A DNA stretch of 64,000 nt. Source: Sthenelais limicola. Lineage: Eukaryota; Annelida; Polychaeta; Phyllodocida; Sigalionidae. Of this stretch, positions 12,272 through 26,013 are shown piece by piece (the stretch's first letter is position 1; each line of letters begins with the position of its first letter). The stretch is taken from positions 94,067,740 to 94,131,739 of the forward strand of contig OW804095.1 in the NCBI GenBank assembly GCA_942159475.1, written 5' to 3'. The notes under the pieces were generated by a model that saw only the letters and a list, made by a program, of their open reading frames with translations, did not search any database and was not told where the DNA came from. The translations under genes and the position numbers were made by a program.

Positions 12272-12964
12272 ACAAGGAGCCATTACATTCACGGTATGGT
12301 CGGGCCATGGTAACTCTAGTCAGGCCATGAATTCTCAAAATATAATTGCACGACTATCTATAGATGGCAACCCAACACACTGTGCTGCACACTGTCTTGT
12401 TGTCTTTGTTGTTAAGGTGAATTTGCCCTGTCTGCGATTAAAATGGTCCATGTTTTGGCATGAAGAAATCTCTTGAAAAGGCTGAGAAGGACTAAGTTAC
12501 ATTATCATGGGGGTAGGGGAGGACTTAGAAGGAGTACAAAAAAGGGACAGTACTGGACAGATTTGAGCATCTCCTTGGTGTTGTTTCATAATGAAGGAGA
12601 CATGGGGAGATTTATTTAGAAAATTTGCGAATGGTGGTCAAATGTTACAAAGAATTTCCCAGCCTGGCGTTTCATAACATGAGACATTCGCACATTCACA
12701 TGCCCATCTTCGCAGCATTTCGCAGCCATAACAGTGTGCACCCAACCATGACCAGGCAACGGTGGACAATGGGACTAGCCGTGCATGTTTATCTTATTAC
12801 GTAATAACTGTAATAGCAGACAGGGAGGCAACATGGGCTGCGAATATCCTCAAAGTCGCTAGTGAATGTGCGAATGTCTCAACTTTGATTATGAATCGGA
12901 ATTTGTTCCAAATGGGATGTTTTTCTACTTAATTCCTATGTCCCTGATTATGAAACAAGGCCCT

Positions 12965-13128
12965 GTCATATATGAATGAACAATTCGTAATATTAGTTTT
13001 TTCATGTAAGTGTTGACGGAAATGCCAAAGCTAAAAGCTTCAATGTCAGTCAAGTCCTTCTCAGCCTCTTCAAGAGCTTTCTTCTTTTTGTCCAAACTAT
13101 CCTTTAGGAGGGCTTTGTACTCGGGCAT
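12965..13128 (-). CDS. Possible coding fragment, lysine/glutamate-rich coiled-coil
   Basis: The minus-strand frame beginning MPEYKALLKDSLDKKKKALE continues with a charged heptad-like stretch of about 40 residues, then loses character near 12985. The composition is unlike its AT-rich neighbours and resembles a coiled coil. No splice pattern or family was recognised. It could be a host exon, a retropseudogene piece or chance. Confidence 0.25.
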
Positions 13129-13129
13129 G

Positions 13130-16100
13130 TCAAAGACACCATGTCAGACACCATGTCTAATTTCTGCTTTTTATCCAATGATTTCCTCCACAAACAACTC
13201 CGTCTAATATACTTAATGTATATAGAGATGCCAATTGTGCATTTGCTGATGTCCTCGCCCATGTAGCTACTGTGAAGTCCTGATGTCTGTTGATAGGGAT
13301 ATAACCTAATAAAGTAATTCTTAAGATATTTCAAATGTTGTACATAAGTGCAAAACTCTAGAAGCTAAGAATGATACATCCTAACCAGCAAAGTACAAGA
13401 TGTTAACTGAGTTTATTACTAAATATCTATCCCCATACTAGTGAGCTCTGGCTTGACTGTGGCACCCTCAGTGGAGTATGCGAAAACGCAGATAGGCATG
13501 ACACTACCCACATCCTTGTCCAAGAGTCCATGGTATATAGCACAATCTCTCTAATATACTTATGAAGTTCTCTTCACAAACTTCCACAGTGCAGGAGAAA
13601 ATAAGGAGACCCTCCGGATACATCCTATACACAATGCAATATGAAGGATACATGTTTCATTACTGTGAAATATCAGGTTCCTCAATCCCTCTCCTACACT
13701 ACTTGGTTTCAGGAGACCAGACTTTCAAGTATTTCCATATATCCACACTATGCCAGTGCATGCTGACGATGGCCTGGGTATATTTATTAAACCAGTATAC
13801 CAGGGCCTTGTTGTATAAGCTATGCAAAGGAATTTTTTGTGTGGGAATTATTTCCCTCGCTACATTTATTCCTACATAGCAAGTCTACCCTATGGAATTT
13901 CTTAGAATTTCTTGACTGCGAAAATATAATTTCCCTAATCGTATATATATCTGTTATTATGATAGTACTAAGTTTCTGCTGTTAGATGATTTATGTTGAT
14001 TTTTAACATAATTTGAATGACCCTTGGTAGAAAAAACAAGCCTCCCAAGCCAGACCTCGAACCAGGTGAGCCTGGCTAGAAAAAAACAAGTAACACTGGG
14101 TGGGACTTCAACGAGATGAGAGTTCCATGTTTCATTGTAAAGATTTCAAATTTGTCCTTGACATAATTTTACTTAATTACTTGTGTGTCAATGGTGTCAA
14201 TTTCTAGTGAGAACAAGGCATGTCCCCTGATTTACCATGTACCTTGAAGACTGTTGTTTGAAGTAGGCAGGAATTATTGAGTGCTTCAAGGAGGGATAAG
14301 CTTTATTAATATCCTATGTGTGTACCTCTGCTTGTTGGGTAGGAAATGTTGTAGGAAAGTTCCCAGAGAAACATAACTGAAACTGTACGGGACTTAGGAA
14401 TTTCCTTGTGAGCAATTATTTTTCCTTGCTTAGCAGCTGGTAAGGAATGATTAAAGGAAGGAATAGTGTAGACAACCAGGCGTAAGTAGCATAATTAATT
14501 ATGCGTGCATAACAACCCAAGCTTGCATCAACACTGCCAGCACAACAGTGAATGCATATTAGACAGAACCACCCCAGATCTGCCAACTACGCCTCATTTG
14601 CCATCATCCCGGTTATAAAACCACCTGCTTTGCCAATATTATGCCATAAGCTTCCTAAAAGGTCCAGTGCAAAGTTTACTTGCTAAGACCATGCGCACCA
14701 GCTCCGTGCATCAACACACTCCAAAACGAGGCCTGTGCAATGACGTCATAGCAACGGGGATTCCACATGGCAACTCAATGCTAGCTCACAACCCTCCTCT
14801 GGCCCATACAGGCTGACACACAAGGTGTTGTTCCATTATTTGCACAGTGTGCCATGTAGACATTATGATCGTCTACAAGCCTGGGACAGCGGATGGGTGG
14901 GCATTTTTACAGTGTGGGGGAGGCAATTGTTTAAATAGCCTATGGTTTTATTATCTACTGAATATCATAATATCCTAGATAATTTAAGAATTCTATAAGG
15001 GCTTCAAGCCTATTTCGGCTTGCCACCACTCCCTGGAGTGCCACGCTCTTCTTGATATGCCAAATGCATTTTACTGTAGGGATTGCCCACCATAGTAAAG
15101 GAAAAAATGTAGGAATTGACACAAATAAATTTCTTCCCTTAATTATTTAGATTATAGGTACTGTTATTGAATAGTTTAACCTTGATAAATGTAATGGGAT
15201 AACATGTATGGGAAGAAAGTACTAATGTCTTAAGTTAGGGGTGGAATGAATGCTTAAACAACAAGGCCTTCTGCCGGGAAACTCTCCATGTTAATGACTA
15301 TTATCTAAATGTATGTATATTATGCACATTATTTTTAAGGAATGATACAAATCACTTTAATATGAAATTTCTGAGAAAGAAAACTGTTTAAATGTTTTTT
15401 TGTTTACAATAAATGACTTAAGAATGAGGAAAATTAATAGCTAATGAAGTTGAATTGGCCAAGGTATATCAGCAGCCTGTGAGTGATAATAAATCACCAC
15501 AGAACAGGAAATATAAATGTGGACTTTTATGAAGCCCTGTAGCAAATACAACTGGACAAAATCTTCCAAAATTTTGGTTTGATGCCCTTTAGGTTGGGTT
15601 GGGAAAGAAGGGAACAAAAAGTGGAAAATCCTTAGTCAGAAATCTATTAAATCTGCGACATAAATTAAAAACTGATTTACTATGGCAAATGGCTAATGGA
15701 TGTAACACTTTCTTTTTGAATCAAGGTTCGGCCAGGTGCTTTTAAGGATACTTGCGGGGAAACGTTCCTTTATTCAATCATTGTTTATGAGGCTTAATGG
15801 CATACGAAAGATCATCAATGAATAAGACATCCATTGTTTACGGACCAGTAAAATGACCTCAAGTATCAAAATTCGGATCCTTGCATAATTACTAATCAGG
15901 AATACCAGGACAACAGATTGATTACAATCAGACATTATGCTTTAAATCCTTGTAATATGATCATATATTTCCCCAGACAGAACACATAAGCACGCATACT
16001 ATGAATAATATGTAGACATGTAAATAAAATAGGTCAGAAAACAAAATCTTAAACGGTATAAAGGACACAAGTTTTCGTTTTGGAAATAACAATTCCACAG

Positions 16101-17180
16101 ACTTCAGTTATCGAAACTATGTGCGTTACCTTATGGAGTGCTTAGGATATTTAATTAGTACAATATAATTATATTATGCAGCTCTCAACTACTCACAGGT
16201 TATATTGTATTCACATGTTCTCAATCTTATGTCGGCAGCCACCCTGTAATAATAAGTTGGTCGAAGGAGCATCAATATCACAAGTGTTGTACAGCAATGA
16301 GTGGGATATTGAAAACAACTGAAACCAAGACTTGACTTAACCTTTTTATCATATCCCTTAATACTCTGATAACATGTAAGTCATATATAATTTAACACTA
16401 CATCAGATCCAATTTATTGAATCTTAGTTAGAGAACAAGTGCTAGCCTTCTGTTGCATGCGCTTCTAAGCTATTCCAAATTGCTTAGATATTCCATGGCA
16501 ATCTATTCCCAATATAGACATCATTAGAATAGACTAGAGAAAAACACTGCGAGTGGAGGGGTATGTCACCGAGTGATCTATGGAACCGGCCGGTCCTTTA
16601 TATTCGTGGCAGACGTATTCTAATGAATTGAAAACGGGAAAGGTTAAAGATATCTAATATGTCGGTCAAATGATATGCAAAGATACTTTTCTATAAGCAC
16701 TCTAGGTCCAAACCCTCAGATCAGATAAGAATGGTATGTCAGCCTACTTCGCTAATCGGTTTCCTGGCCTAGGACTCGGCAGTTTAATGGGAATATAATG
16801 ACATTTCACGGTCTTAATGGAATTATAATGTCACTTTGCGGTTTGAGGCGAGAGGCTTTCCCTTCGTTTGAAGGGACTCTCTCAACTTTGGGGCCTAGAC
16901 TGAATGTGTTTGTCATACTTTTGAGACAATGCAGGGGAACCTTTTAAATCAATTAAATTACCCTCTATATTTTCAAATTGTTCTTTTTTGTGATCCATGA
17001 CATATATTTGATTATTGCTTCTGTAATGCTTTTTGTAATTTCCATGAGATCTTTGCATGCTAAATCTGTGTTCAGCTCTAACTGAGAAAAGTGTACCGTT
17101 TGCCTACACTCTAGGAACCCTCATCGTGGGAATACGATCATCGGGTGGACATCGATAATTCAAATCGTATAACAAGCCCC
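13130..17180. other. Unassigned DNA with one dispersed-repeat copy
   Basis: No gene recognised over 4 kb. The 105-aa frame at 13562-13879 has no motif. A diverged copy of the family described at 26490-26690 lies at 15470-15640. Confidence 0.4.
15470..15640 (+). repeat. Dispersed repeat family, copy 1
   Basis: Shares GGACTTTTATGAAGCCCTGTA, an ACAAAATC(T/C)TC(C/T)AAAAT stretch and a TTTAGRTKGG block with 26490-26690, and more weakly with 39100-39250. It is non-coding and its ends are not defined. Confidence 0.5.
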
Positions 17181-17265
17181 TCGTACAAATAGAAAGCCTA
17201 TCGTACAAATAGAAAGCCTATCGTACTGCGGAGGACGCTGCCCCGCATACAATTAGAAAGCCTAT
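17181..17265 (+). repeat. 20-bp tandem repeat
   Basis: TCGTACAAATAGAAAGCCTA is present as two perfect units (17181-17220), a partial third and a diverged unit at about 17246-17265. Confidence 0.8.
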
Positions 17266-17334
17266 ATTACTCTGTCAGAAAGCTTAACGTACTTGTACTG
17301 TTGCGGTCCTGCTAATTGCAGCACCCCACATCAT

Positions 17335-17380
17335 GCTGTGGTGATTATGTTCACTACGCTGTGGTGATTATGTTCACTAC
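17335..17380 (+). repeat. 23-bp tandem repeat, two perfect units
   Basis: GCTGTGGTGATTATGTTCAC plus TAC, repeated twice without change. Confidence 0.85.
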
Positions 17381-18082
17381 AACCAGTAAAGCCAGAGCAG
17401 GGGTGGGGCTGGGGGTTCATCCTTATGTTTGTAGGTCTGTCCTTGCCCACGGAGATAGTGCTTAATTATTTATTTTTGTATTCTCTTAGAAAATCATCAT
17501 TTCATCATTTTGGTGCATCGTTTCCTTGTTGATGTGTTTCTTCCTCATGCCAGCTTCTGTCACAAGAAAATACAATAGTCAGTCAGCCATTTCGATGGGA
17601 GTATATTTATGAATGAGATGAGATATAGTTTTAGCTAATGGATCTGGATATGTGTCCTGATATACATGGAGGAAGAAGGAATGTTCCCAGTAACTTGGGA
17701 GAGATCGGGTGGGATTTGGGTGATTTAAATCGTTTCGAGACTTCTACCTCACATAAGGAATCCGGCCATTTACTAAGCGTTTTTGGTTAAATTCTGGGAA
17801 ACATATAGTAACAATATAGTAATATAGTATAATATTATAGTCTGGGTAACTATAATATGCATATAAGGCCAATAATGTTCATTAACAAAAATATCTCAAC
17901 TTGAGTGGCAGACCCTTGAATTTGGTTACAATCTGCAGGTGCCTACATTGGGATGCAATTTATTTGATTATACTATTAGTCATCATCTTTCAAACTCTTC
18001 TTTGTGCCTTTTAAGCAATGTGTCCTATCAACGACTTCAAATTCTGATCATATGAACAACATATATATATGTGTGAATGATT

Positions 18083-18122
18083 GGGGTGGGGTGCCTACGT
18101 CGGTGGTGGGGTGCCTACGTCG
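18083..18122 (+). repeat. 20-bp tandem repeat, two units
   Basis: GGGGTGCCTACGTCGGTGGT-type unit repeated twice with about 20-bp period. Confidence 0.7.
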
Positions 18123-18124
18123 GG

Positions 18125-21100
18125 GCATTTCTTTTAAGTTTTTAACATCTCTACACAGACCCTCTCAGAACTCATTAAATTTGTCGTCCGATATGTTGGG
18201 AAGGGTATAACGGTAAAAGCAATTTCTTATTTAGCATTAACTCCTCACAGTGTTAGTTGATAAATCAACAAGGCTTACCCCGACGTAGTCAGTCGGGGGA
18301 AAAAGTTAAAATTCAAATTGATGCTGAGAGAGAAATATTGATCCAATCGAGTAGCGATTTTCAGGTAAGATTCCCTAACTACCCTATTTATCAAATCACA
18401 CACACGCATTTCCTGAATTTTGAGAAGTTGAAAAAATGACTTTTGAAATCACCCATTGCTCCCATTTCGTGAGAATTGACCATATTATATATAAAAACCC
18501 AAAGAATATTATTGTCTTCGAACCGCAATTTGTAATGCTTTTCTTTCCTTAATAATCAGTGAATTCTTGTATATGACTATAGCAACAACACAAAAGGTAG
18601 TTGGTGTGATGACAATGCCAAGACTTGGGTCATGTTTACTTAGCATCTATCATCGAAGGCACCTCTTTTATCAAATTGATTGCTTGCACAAGAAACACAA
18701 TACTTAGCTTACATCCATACAGCTGTCTTGATTCCAGCAAGATGTTGCCCTTTTGCAGAATAAGAATAAACATTATGCTGAGGGTCTTTTCCTTCATAGA
18801 AGAAGATTCGTAATACATCTCCTGATGGCTTGGTTTTATGACGTAAATGCTTTCTAGTGTATGCCAAGTCACATCTCTTGAGTTTCTGTCATTGTAAGAA
18901 CAGTTTGTTCTTCGTGGGTTGGTGTTTTTCTTGTGGCCTGCACAAAGCGCCCCCTTATACATAACTTTATTCAAGTATTACAAATCGTAATATGATTAAT
19001 CTTTTCTCAGGTTCTTCAGAAAAAACAATACTGTAAAAGAAATTCTTTAAAAAATTCTTTAAGTTTTAGCACACCATCAACGTGGGGTTTTACCGGTAGG
19101 ACTTTGCCATAATATCATTAACATCAAATAAACATCATCATACACAGAAATAAGCCTGTTTTCTTACTTCCTCGGACCTTTTCACCATGTTCAAGCTTAC
19201 ATGGATGCTATGGTGCATATATGCAGTGAACCTGATATTGTGCTTAATTGTACAGAAAAGGGAACTAAGATGCAAGATCATATTCTTTTATTATATGGTT
19301 TTTACCCCCAACCTCCCCCATTGTCATACCTACATCATTGCTTCTCTAGGCCATGCCATGATTTATGAATGTCTATGGCTAGCCGTTTGGGTGGAACATT
19401 GTTTATCGTAGTCGATACACATTCTTTATCAAAGTAAAATACTGTTTTTCAATGAAACTCCAGATATTGGATTATATCAACCATAAAGTAAAAAAACACT
19501 GTAACATATCTAGGTAAATCCCTGTATTGAGAAACACTGTTGTAGATCGATAAACAGTGCATGAACTGATAAACAGAGTTTCTCGAATTGTTACACAAAG
19601 CGCTTGGCCTAGACTTCTATGTCCCCTCAGTACAATGCATATATGCTGTGGCAACAGCACAAGAGTTGTCAGACAGACAGAGAAAGATGATTGGTGTTGT
19701 AGATCAGATCCTTGATGTATGAGGTGGGCTCCGGTATAATGGTTCTTTGGAATTGGAGTGGTCTCCACGAATTGCCCCTTAGCACTTCCTGTGCGCAAGC
19801 AAGACTACAGGCTGTATGTGAGGATGCTCAAGGGATGCACGTGCCAATCTCTATCCTGGGGATTAATTAAAGATTGCACACGATTTATGTTAAAGCTGCA
19901 TTTCCAGCTAAAGCAACCCAACAATAGTTTTCTCCGTTTTTTTCTTTCATTTATCTTGAGTATTATAGAATTGAGGATTCAAATAAAGAGAATGAAGAAA
20001 TATTTATATTTCTTAGAATTTCCTGAGTTCAGTTTTTTTTTATAGAATATCTTTATGATTTTGCTTTTTGCTGATCCAAAGTGTCGATCTGGATTAATAG
20101 TGCAATTAGTTGGTTTCTTCATATGCCTATCTAGCCAGTGTTATCCTTATATTTTCGATTCCAAAAGGATTCCCAAAGTTTTAGAAGATAACAGAGAGTC
20201 AGACTGAAGTGAAAGTGAAAGTGAGATTTCGTGGGGTCCTCTAAATAATTGATTTGGGAGATAATAACATTTTACATCAAGAATAACAGGTCAAACTCCT
20301 TCAATACTCTATCTGGGTGACCTTTGGATGGGTCGGTAATGTTTGTAGCATGTACCACCGACCTCCTCTCCTCTCTCACACATTCCACACATTTTACATG
20401 AATTTAACATAATATTATATTCCCATAAGGGAGTCAATCCCCCTGGTCATCAATCAGAGACTTTTCCAATCCGTAATAGGTTGCGATCTTTGCGAATAAT
20501 TGCACCCAAGGCATGATTACAAGTAGGTTTAAAATCAACCAATGAAACATTACCATTAATACGTTCAGTACGAACAGTTGAATCCATTTTAGTTACAACC
20601 GATGGATCTAGTATGGAAAAATAATCGTTAACTTCATGCTATGTCGGTACATAGATCAACCACTGTAAAAGCTCTACAAATACCATCTTAATCATTTAAA
20701 TCAGGAAATAGGCCTATACCTTATGGATTTTGTACTGATCTGTTTTTTTTTGTGTGACAAGTTGCCTCAATGATTAGATAGAGAGATAGAAAGAGAGATA
20801 CTACATGGTTCAGTAATATTCGGTTTCTTAGTGCAAGTATGCGTGATTCATGATTCCAGATAAGAAATAGGTGAATTTATCTATACTTATGATATCTGTT
20901 TATATTCATTATGTGCGTATATGGGGAATCCCATGTTAGAAGACAAAAGATGAAACCGAAATAAAAATCATTTTAGTATTGTAGAGGCCAAGATGGCAGG
21001 TTTTGATCTGAAAAAATAAATAAATACATAAATAAATAAAAAAATTGTCAAAATCGCTGTACAGTTACCAAGAAGAAGAAAAGGAGATATTACTAATGTT

Positions 21101-21450
21101 TGTTATATCATGCAACTATTGTTTCAATTGAGCTCGATGTAACCTGATCCAAATCTTTTCTAAGTTTAGTAATGAAATATTGCAAAAATAATAAAAAAAC
21201 CCAGAAAACATTCAAAATAAATTGAACAAGAGATGGATCATTCAAGTTACAAGCATCTATATCAAGCAAAATCGCTACACAACAAGGCTTAAGTTGAGTA
21301 GGAACCCAGTCTAAATAATAAACAATTATGAACAAGTACCCACATAGCAACCTTCGGTTAAATGGAGGAATTGATACCTTCAAAGTCTTCACATAACCAC
21401 ATGGCCAAAAACCAGAACGTAACAATAGTTTTATATCAAATGAATACAGC
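18125..21450. other. Unassigned AT-rich DNA
   Basis: No gene, RNA or classified repeat recognised. A GAATTGACCATAT stretch at about 18472 matches the outer end of the 3391-5450 element and may be a trace of another copy. GA-rich simple sequence occurs near 20780. Confidence 0.35.
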
Positions 21451-21454
21451 CTCA

Positions 21455-21667
21455 TCATGTGGACTCATTGGCACGTTTCTCCAGGCCCTCCACCACCGAC
21501 AAGATCTTTCCAACCATGCCTTCAAGCCTTGACACTCTTGCGGTAAGCTGACTTGATTTGTCGCCCTCAGTCACTTGCACCTCAGCAATAAGTTTTCTAT
21601 TGCATAACCGGCCAGTCGGAGCACTGTGAGTTATGCCACAAGGTGTACAATATTTAGGCTTCACCAT
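21455..21667 (-). pseudogene. YR retrotransposon gag, N-terminal fragment
   Basis: The minus-strand frame beginning MVKPKYCTPCG has C-x2-C-x3-H-x7-C followed by a leucine-rich, probably coiled-coil segment. The same spacing is found at residues 9-24 of the Ngaro-like gag at 31520-32338, also followed by a leucine-rich segment. The frame ends after about 70 codons and nothing gag-like follows, so this is a short piece of a related element. Family membership rests on this one motif. Confidence 0.5.
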
Positions 21668-21719
21668 TCTAGAAAAATCCAATTCAAATAGACCAAAAAC
21701 AACCAAGAATTTATGTTCA

Positions 21720-23270
21720 AGGTATGTGTGGACTGGTCAAGTGGGTGTTAGGAAGTGGCGTTAGCGAATGACATTGTATTGTTTTGACATGGAATGGGGA
21801 GGGTCATTATGACATGGCGTCATTTGATTGGCGTTTGATAAGGGGGGGGGGGGGTGTGGCCCAATGGGCGTTGCTTGTTTCCTTCACATAGCAGCAGCAT
21901 AATATGAGTAAATTAAGTAAGATTGTTTTTTCGTAATAGCTGAGATTGCAGCTTTTAATGTTTATAAAGAAAATGGATATTGATTGCAACCTGTTTGAAC
22001 ATGGATTAATGCTGTCTTCAAGGGAATAAAGTCTCCACTGAAATGGTGTCTTTGGCACTTATTCATCCCCAGACATGCATGTATACTAGGAGAACCGGTA
22101 AACTGTCCCCAGAAGCACCTTCTCTTTGAAGGACACCATTGGACAAACGGGTAGTTTATATTATTGTTTTATTCAAGGCTATGTCAAGGTTCATTTCCCT
22201 TAGCCGCCACTGTAAAGAATTTCTGGACCCACACCTGAATCCACGTTATAACATCCTCCTCCCACCCAACTACTTAATAGAAATGACCAGAGACAATAAT
22301 TGACTGTAAGAGAAACATATTGACAGCATTAATATTAGGAGTTGACTGAGTTACTAAAAAAAGAACATTACAGCTTGATCTGTCCACCCTTATATGTGAT
22401 CATGGTCCACTTGACGAACATCACCAAGAATTAGTTGTAGCATACCAGTAGCCTACATTAACATTCTAATACTGGAATACAAATTATAGAGTCAAAGATA
22501 ATCGTTATTATACATTGTAATGACACGCCCAGCTCTAGCTTTATGTGAATCATGTATTGTCAGAAATGGCATGAGAATTGTGGTTTCATAACAACTCATT
22601 ACTTACCCTTGCTTAGCTATTTTCCTTAGCTAAGCAGCTGATAAGAAAGTCTACTAAAGCAAGAATAATAGCTTGGTAAATAGCATGTTAAGAACGGATG
22701 AAAGAGGCCCCTGGATTCACGATTGAGCCTAAGATGACTCCCAAACACCATTTTGATGATCATGTGACTATTTAGTAGGGAGGCATAAGCAGCATGGGTC
22801 TGTTTATGCATGATCCCAGATTACTGCAATACTAATGCCACCTGATAAAAACATTTTTTATGATATAGTGACTGTAAGGACGGAGTGGAGAATTGTATAA
22901 TATCGCTAATTGTTGTCCTTATTGTTCCATTACGGGCCTCATTATTACATCCTTATGGAGCCCTTTCGGTGCTCATTGTTATATCCCATTGCTTCTATAA
23001 ATATCAATGAGACAATTAGGAACAACTTCTCCTTTCTATTTAACCCATTCTCATGAATATTGCAGATAAAGGGATGAGTGGATTATTCCCCAGGAACGAA
23101 CTGTCCCATTGCAAAAAATAATTTGCTTTCCAATGACATGAAGATATTTCTTAAAGTGTCTCTTCTTGCTATTTTTAACCTCAACTAGAATTTCTCTCCC
23201 ATTCTCATAGATGGTAGTATACCACCACATACAATGTAACAAGAACATCCTATGTCATGAGATAGAGCAA
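21720..23270. other. Unassigned DNA
   Basis: No gene recognised. A short poly-G run lies at about 21842-21853. The stretch 22570-22735 has CTTGCTTAGC-type words like those inside the MITE at 28164-28365, but clear ends were not found. Confidence 0.35.
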
Positions 23271-23274
23271 GATT

Positions 23275-23480
23275 TAAATCCTAAAGAAAGGCAAAGCACC
23301 AAGTTTAGACAATATACCTGCTCAAATGGTATGGACATGTATCACTTGCTAAGACCATCTTACAATGCATAGTTAAGAATCAAAGAAAGACAGAAGACAA
23401 GCAGGGAAGATAATATCAAAGAATGGGCAGGTCGCACAAACAGCCACCAGGGACAATCAAGATGGTTCAGTGAAAAGCCT
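23275..23480 (+). pseudogene. RTE-like LINE remnant with internal deletion
   Basis: Three pieces in successive frames resemble LINEs related to RTE/BovB. KKGKAPSLDNIPAQMV (23284-23331) matches an early RT block usually read as GKSPGxDNIPAE. It is directly followed by WYGHV...LAKTILQ (from 23327), which belongs near the C terminus, and then EDNIKEWAG (from 23406). The several-hundred-residue core between the first and second piece is missing. The copy is broken by frameshifts and a stop. Confidence 0.5.
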
Positions 23481-23604
23481 ACAACCTCTCAGGTTATTGA
23501 ACAGATGATCATGATGGTGGATGATACTGATATGTATGTTCATAGGTTCAGTTGTATTAGATTGGCGGTTTCGTTGATATTCAAGCGTAAAGTAGTCTGA
23601 ACCT

Positions 23605-24050
23605 CTCCGTGCTGGACATAGTTCAAGAATATAAATATCTCGGCTTCACACTTGACAATCTGCTCACTTTCAAGTCACATGTTAATAACACCATATAATT
23701 AGTTACGTCTAAGGTAAGACTATTGTACAAGGCCAGGGATTCTTTAACTCATAAAGCAAAACATGATTTATATAAACTAGCTATCCACCCTAACATCGAT
23801 TTTTGTGATTTTATTTACGATTCTGCCCCTAAAGCCTTATTGCAAAAACTTGAATCCCCCAAAATTTAGCGTTGAGGATAATTTGTATCAAATCCAAATA
23901 TGACAAGTGGACCGTCAACATGAAGCCCTAAACATATGGCCCCTTCAAATAACAAGGGATAAACACATATTTTAGATATAGCTTTCTACCTAGCTCAGAA
24001 CCGAGATAATATTGATAGTAAAAAATACGCAGTCATACTAAGGGGAGAAG
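23605..24050 (+). pseudogene. LINE (Jockey/CR1-like) post-RT C-terminal remnant
   Basis: The plus-strand frame reads EYKYLGFTLDN, then KVRLLYKARDSLTHKAKHDL and FCDFIYDSAPKALLQKLES. Each block has a counterpart in the LINE at 49897-52408 (EYQYLGFLLDN; TRLLYKAKDSLTKKAKHDL; FCDFIYDSGPKHLLDKLQS). Stops and frameshifts interrupt it. The later LAQNRDNIDS matches LAQNSDN of the other copy. This is an older, more diverged relative, truncated at its 5' end. Confidence 0.65.
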
Positions 24051-25009
24051 GAACATGACTGCCTTAACTACTAAGTAGAAAAATGTCACTAATTTGATTA
24101 CATATAAATTCTGAACAAAGTGGAATATGCTGAAGCCAGTAGCTCATAAAATTTAAGAAGTATCTTCGTTTAGAAAGTACACTAAGCAGCTCCTCGCTCC
24201 TTTTTAATATTGTTATTATATTATATTCAGCTAGGTCAGCACTCATCACTCACTACATTCATTGTATTTATTCATCTCACCCAACCTCACTACATTTGTT
24301 AGTATTATGTGTGTTTTATTAATTTCAGTAACAATCATTTCATTAAGGCATTCATTCAGGCATTAATTATTCTACAGCATACACAGCAAGAAAGGCTGGT
24401 CCATAGGCTTAAGGTAAATTCCGCTGTAGATGGTGATAAAAGGTAACCTATTCATAAAAGGTAACCTAGCTTAACCTGTGAATAATTTCTCTCTCACTCA
24501 CTTTTAGATTCGTTCTACCATAAATAATTCATTAAAAGGTTATAATGAAACAATATGACATAATTTATAGAGCAAGATTTGTCAAGAACATCATGTTTCT
24601 ATCATCGTCATCATGTTTTTATGCATGCTGGCAAGCAGCCACTCTCTGTGCCGTCATTTTGGGTGATAATTAATGACGTTAACAATGTCAGAGTGTTTTA
24701 AAAGGTCCTGTCATCGTAGGATATCTAATGAAATATCCCCCTAAAGGCGTATCCATCTTATTTGAGAATTTGGGATTATTTCATCTATTCAATGTTTACT
24801 AGTATTTTTGCCTTGATTTGTTTCAAGATGCATTACCAGGTCCTGTCTACTATTATCATCACGGACTTGTTCTCATTACAAGTCAGTGTTATCATATTAT
24901 ATTTATATGTGCGGGTGAAGTCAAGGAGATGAGGTAGTAGTGCCTTTTGGGCGTGCAAAGCAGTTTAATAAACACCCAATGATATATACACTTATACCCA
25001 ATGGCACAA

Positions 25010-25075
25010 CAGATTACAAACCGTATGGACTGCCATTGGGTATTTATTACATACTGATTTATCGATTCATTTGTT
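25010..25075 (+). repeat. Dispersed short repeat shared with 58145-58210
   Basis: GATTACAAAC...TGCCATTTGGTATTTATTAC-like sequence occurs at both sites, about 33 kb apart. The element is not identified. Confidence 0.5.
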
Positions 25076-25849
25076 ATATTTACCTTCTTAGCCCATATAT
25101 GCCTATAGGGGTCGTTTTGGACCCATGTAAGATGCTTTTTTCATGAGCATTATTATATTGAAATCAAATAAAATATGTAATGATTATGAGATGTGTGGGA
25201 AGTATAGCCCCTCTACATTGTATAACTACTGTTGCCATTGACAACGGGCTATTTTAGGTCACGTGATCATCGCCGCTGTCTGCTTACTACAAAAGAAAGA
25301 TGTCTAAGCAGAAAAGATGATTAAAGATGAATAAATATTGCATTATACTAGGTAATTTTAGAAAAAACATCCATAGAATGGTCTACCCAATACCTCAGAC
25401 ATGCATTTTAACATATAAACTAGAATTATCAAAATTTGATACAGAAATAATTAAGTTTGTTTAAGGTTGGGTCAAAAACGACCCCTCTGATAATATATGA
25501 GGTAAAAATATCTCAATATTACTGACCATGACTGAACAGCTAATATTAGGGTTAGTCAATGCAAATTCTGTGAAAAAATCACCAAATTTGGAACCGAGGT
25601 AGATCTTTTATTCTGTCTCATTTTGGAAGGGTCTACATTCATATCACTGTAGGTACTTCTGCCCAGGACTGTGATCATCATTGTCTAAAAATGTTCTTCA
25701 TCATATTTAAAGTGTGGTGGGGAAAAGTTGCTTAAAAAAGCGAATTTACTTTGAAACGCTAGGCCTCTTTTAACCTTGATAATTCATACAGCCTCAGGTT
25801 GGTATTTTTGGGGAGACATTTTAGCTGGTTGACAGAGTAGGTTTACCTT

Positions 25850-26013
25850 CTATAATAACTCTATCACCTTTGGATTTGGTGTTACTTTCGTCGGCCCCTT
25901 GTTCTCTGGCATTACGAGCCAAGATCCTCATATTAAGATTTCTGTGTTCTCGACCTTCTTTGGTGACAAATTCGTGCATCTGATAATACCCAACATTTGG
26001 CCAGATATTTACC
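25850..26013 (-). pseudogene. Possible non-LTR retrotransposon ORF1-type fragment
   Basis: The minus-strand frame of about 60 codons contains REHRNLNMRILARNAREQGA followed by a KSKGDRVIIEGKP motif. The pattern of an arginine-rich helix followed by KGDR-I-I-xGK resembles the C-terminal domain of some invertebrate LINE ORF1 proteins. No other part of a LINE was recognised nearby, so this is tentative. Confidence 0.3.

Noticed and set aside
13562..13879. 105-aa ORF as a gene
   Set aside because: No domain, signal or splice context recognised; its length is within chance for this composition.
21108..21454. Continuation of the gag fragment at 21455-21667
   Set aside because: The downstream minus-strand frame is hydrophobic and shows none of the gag fingers.
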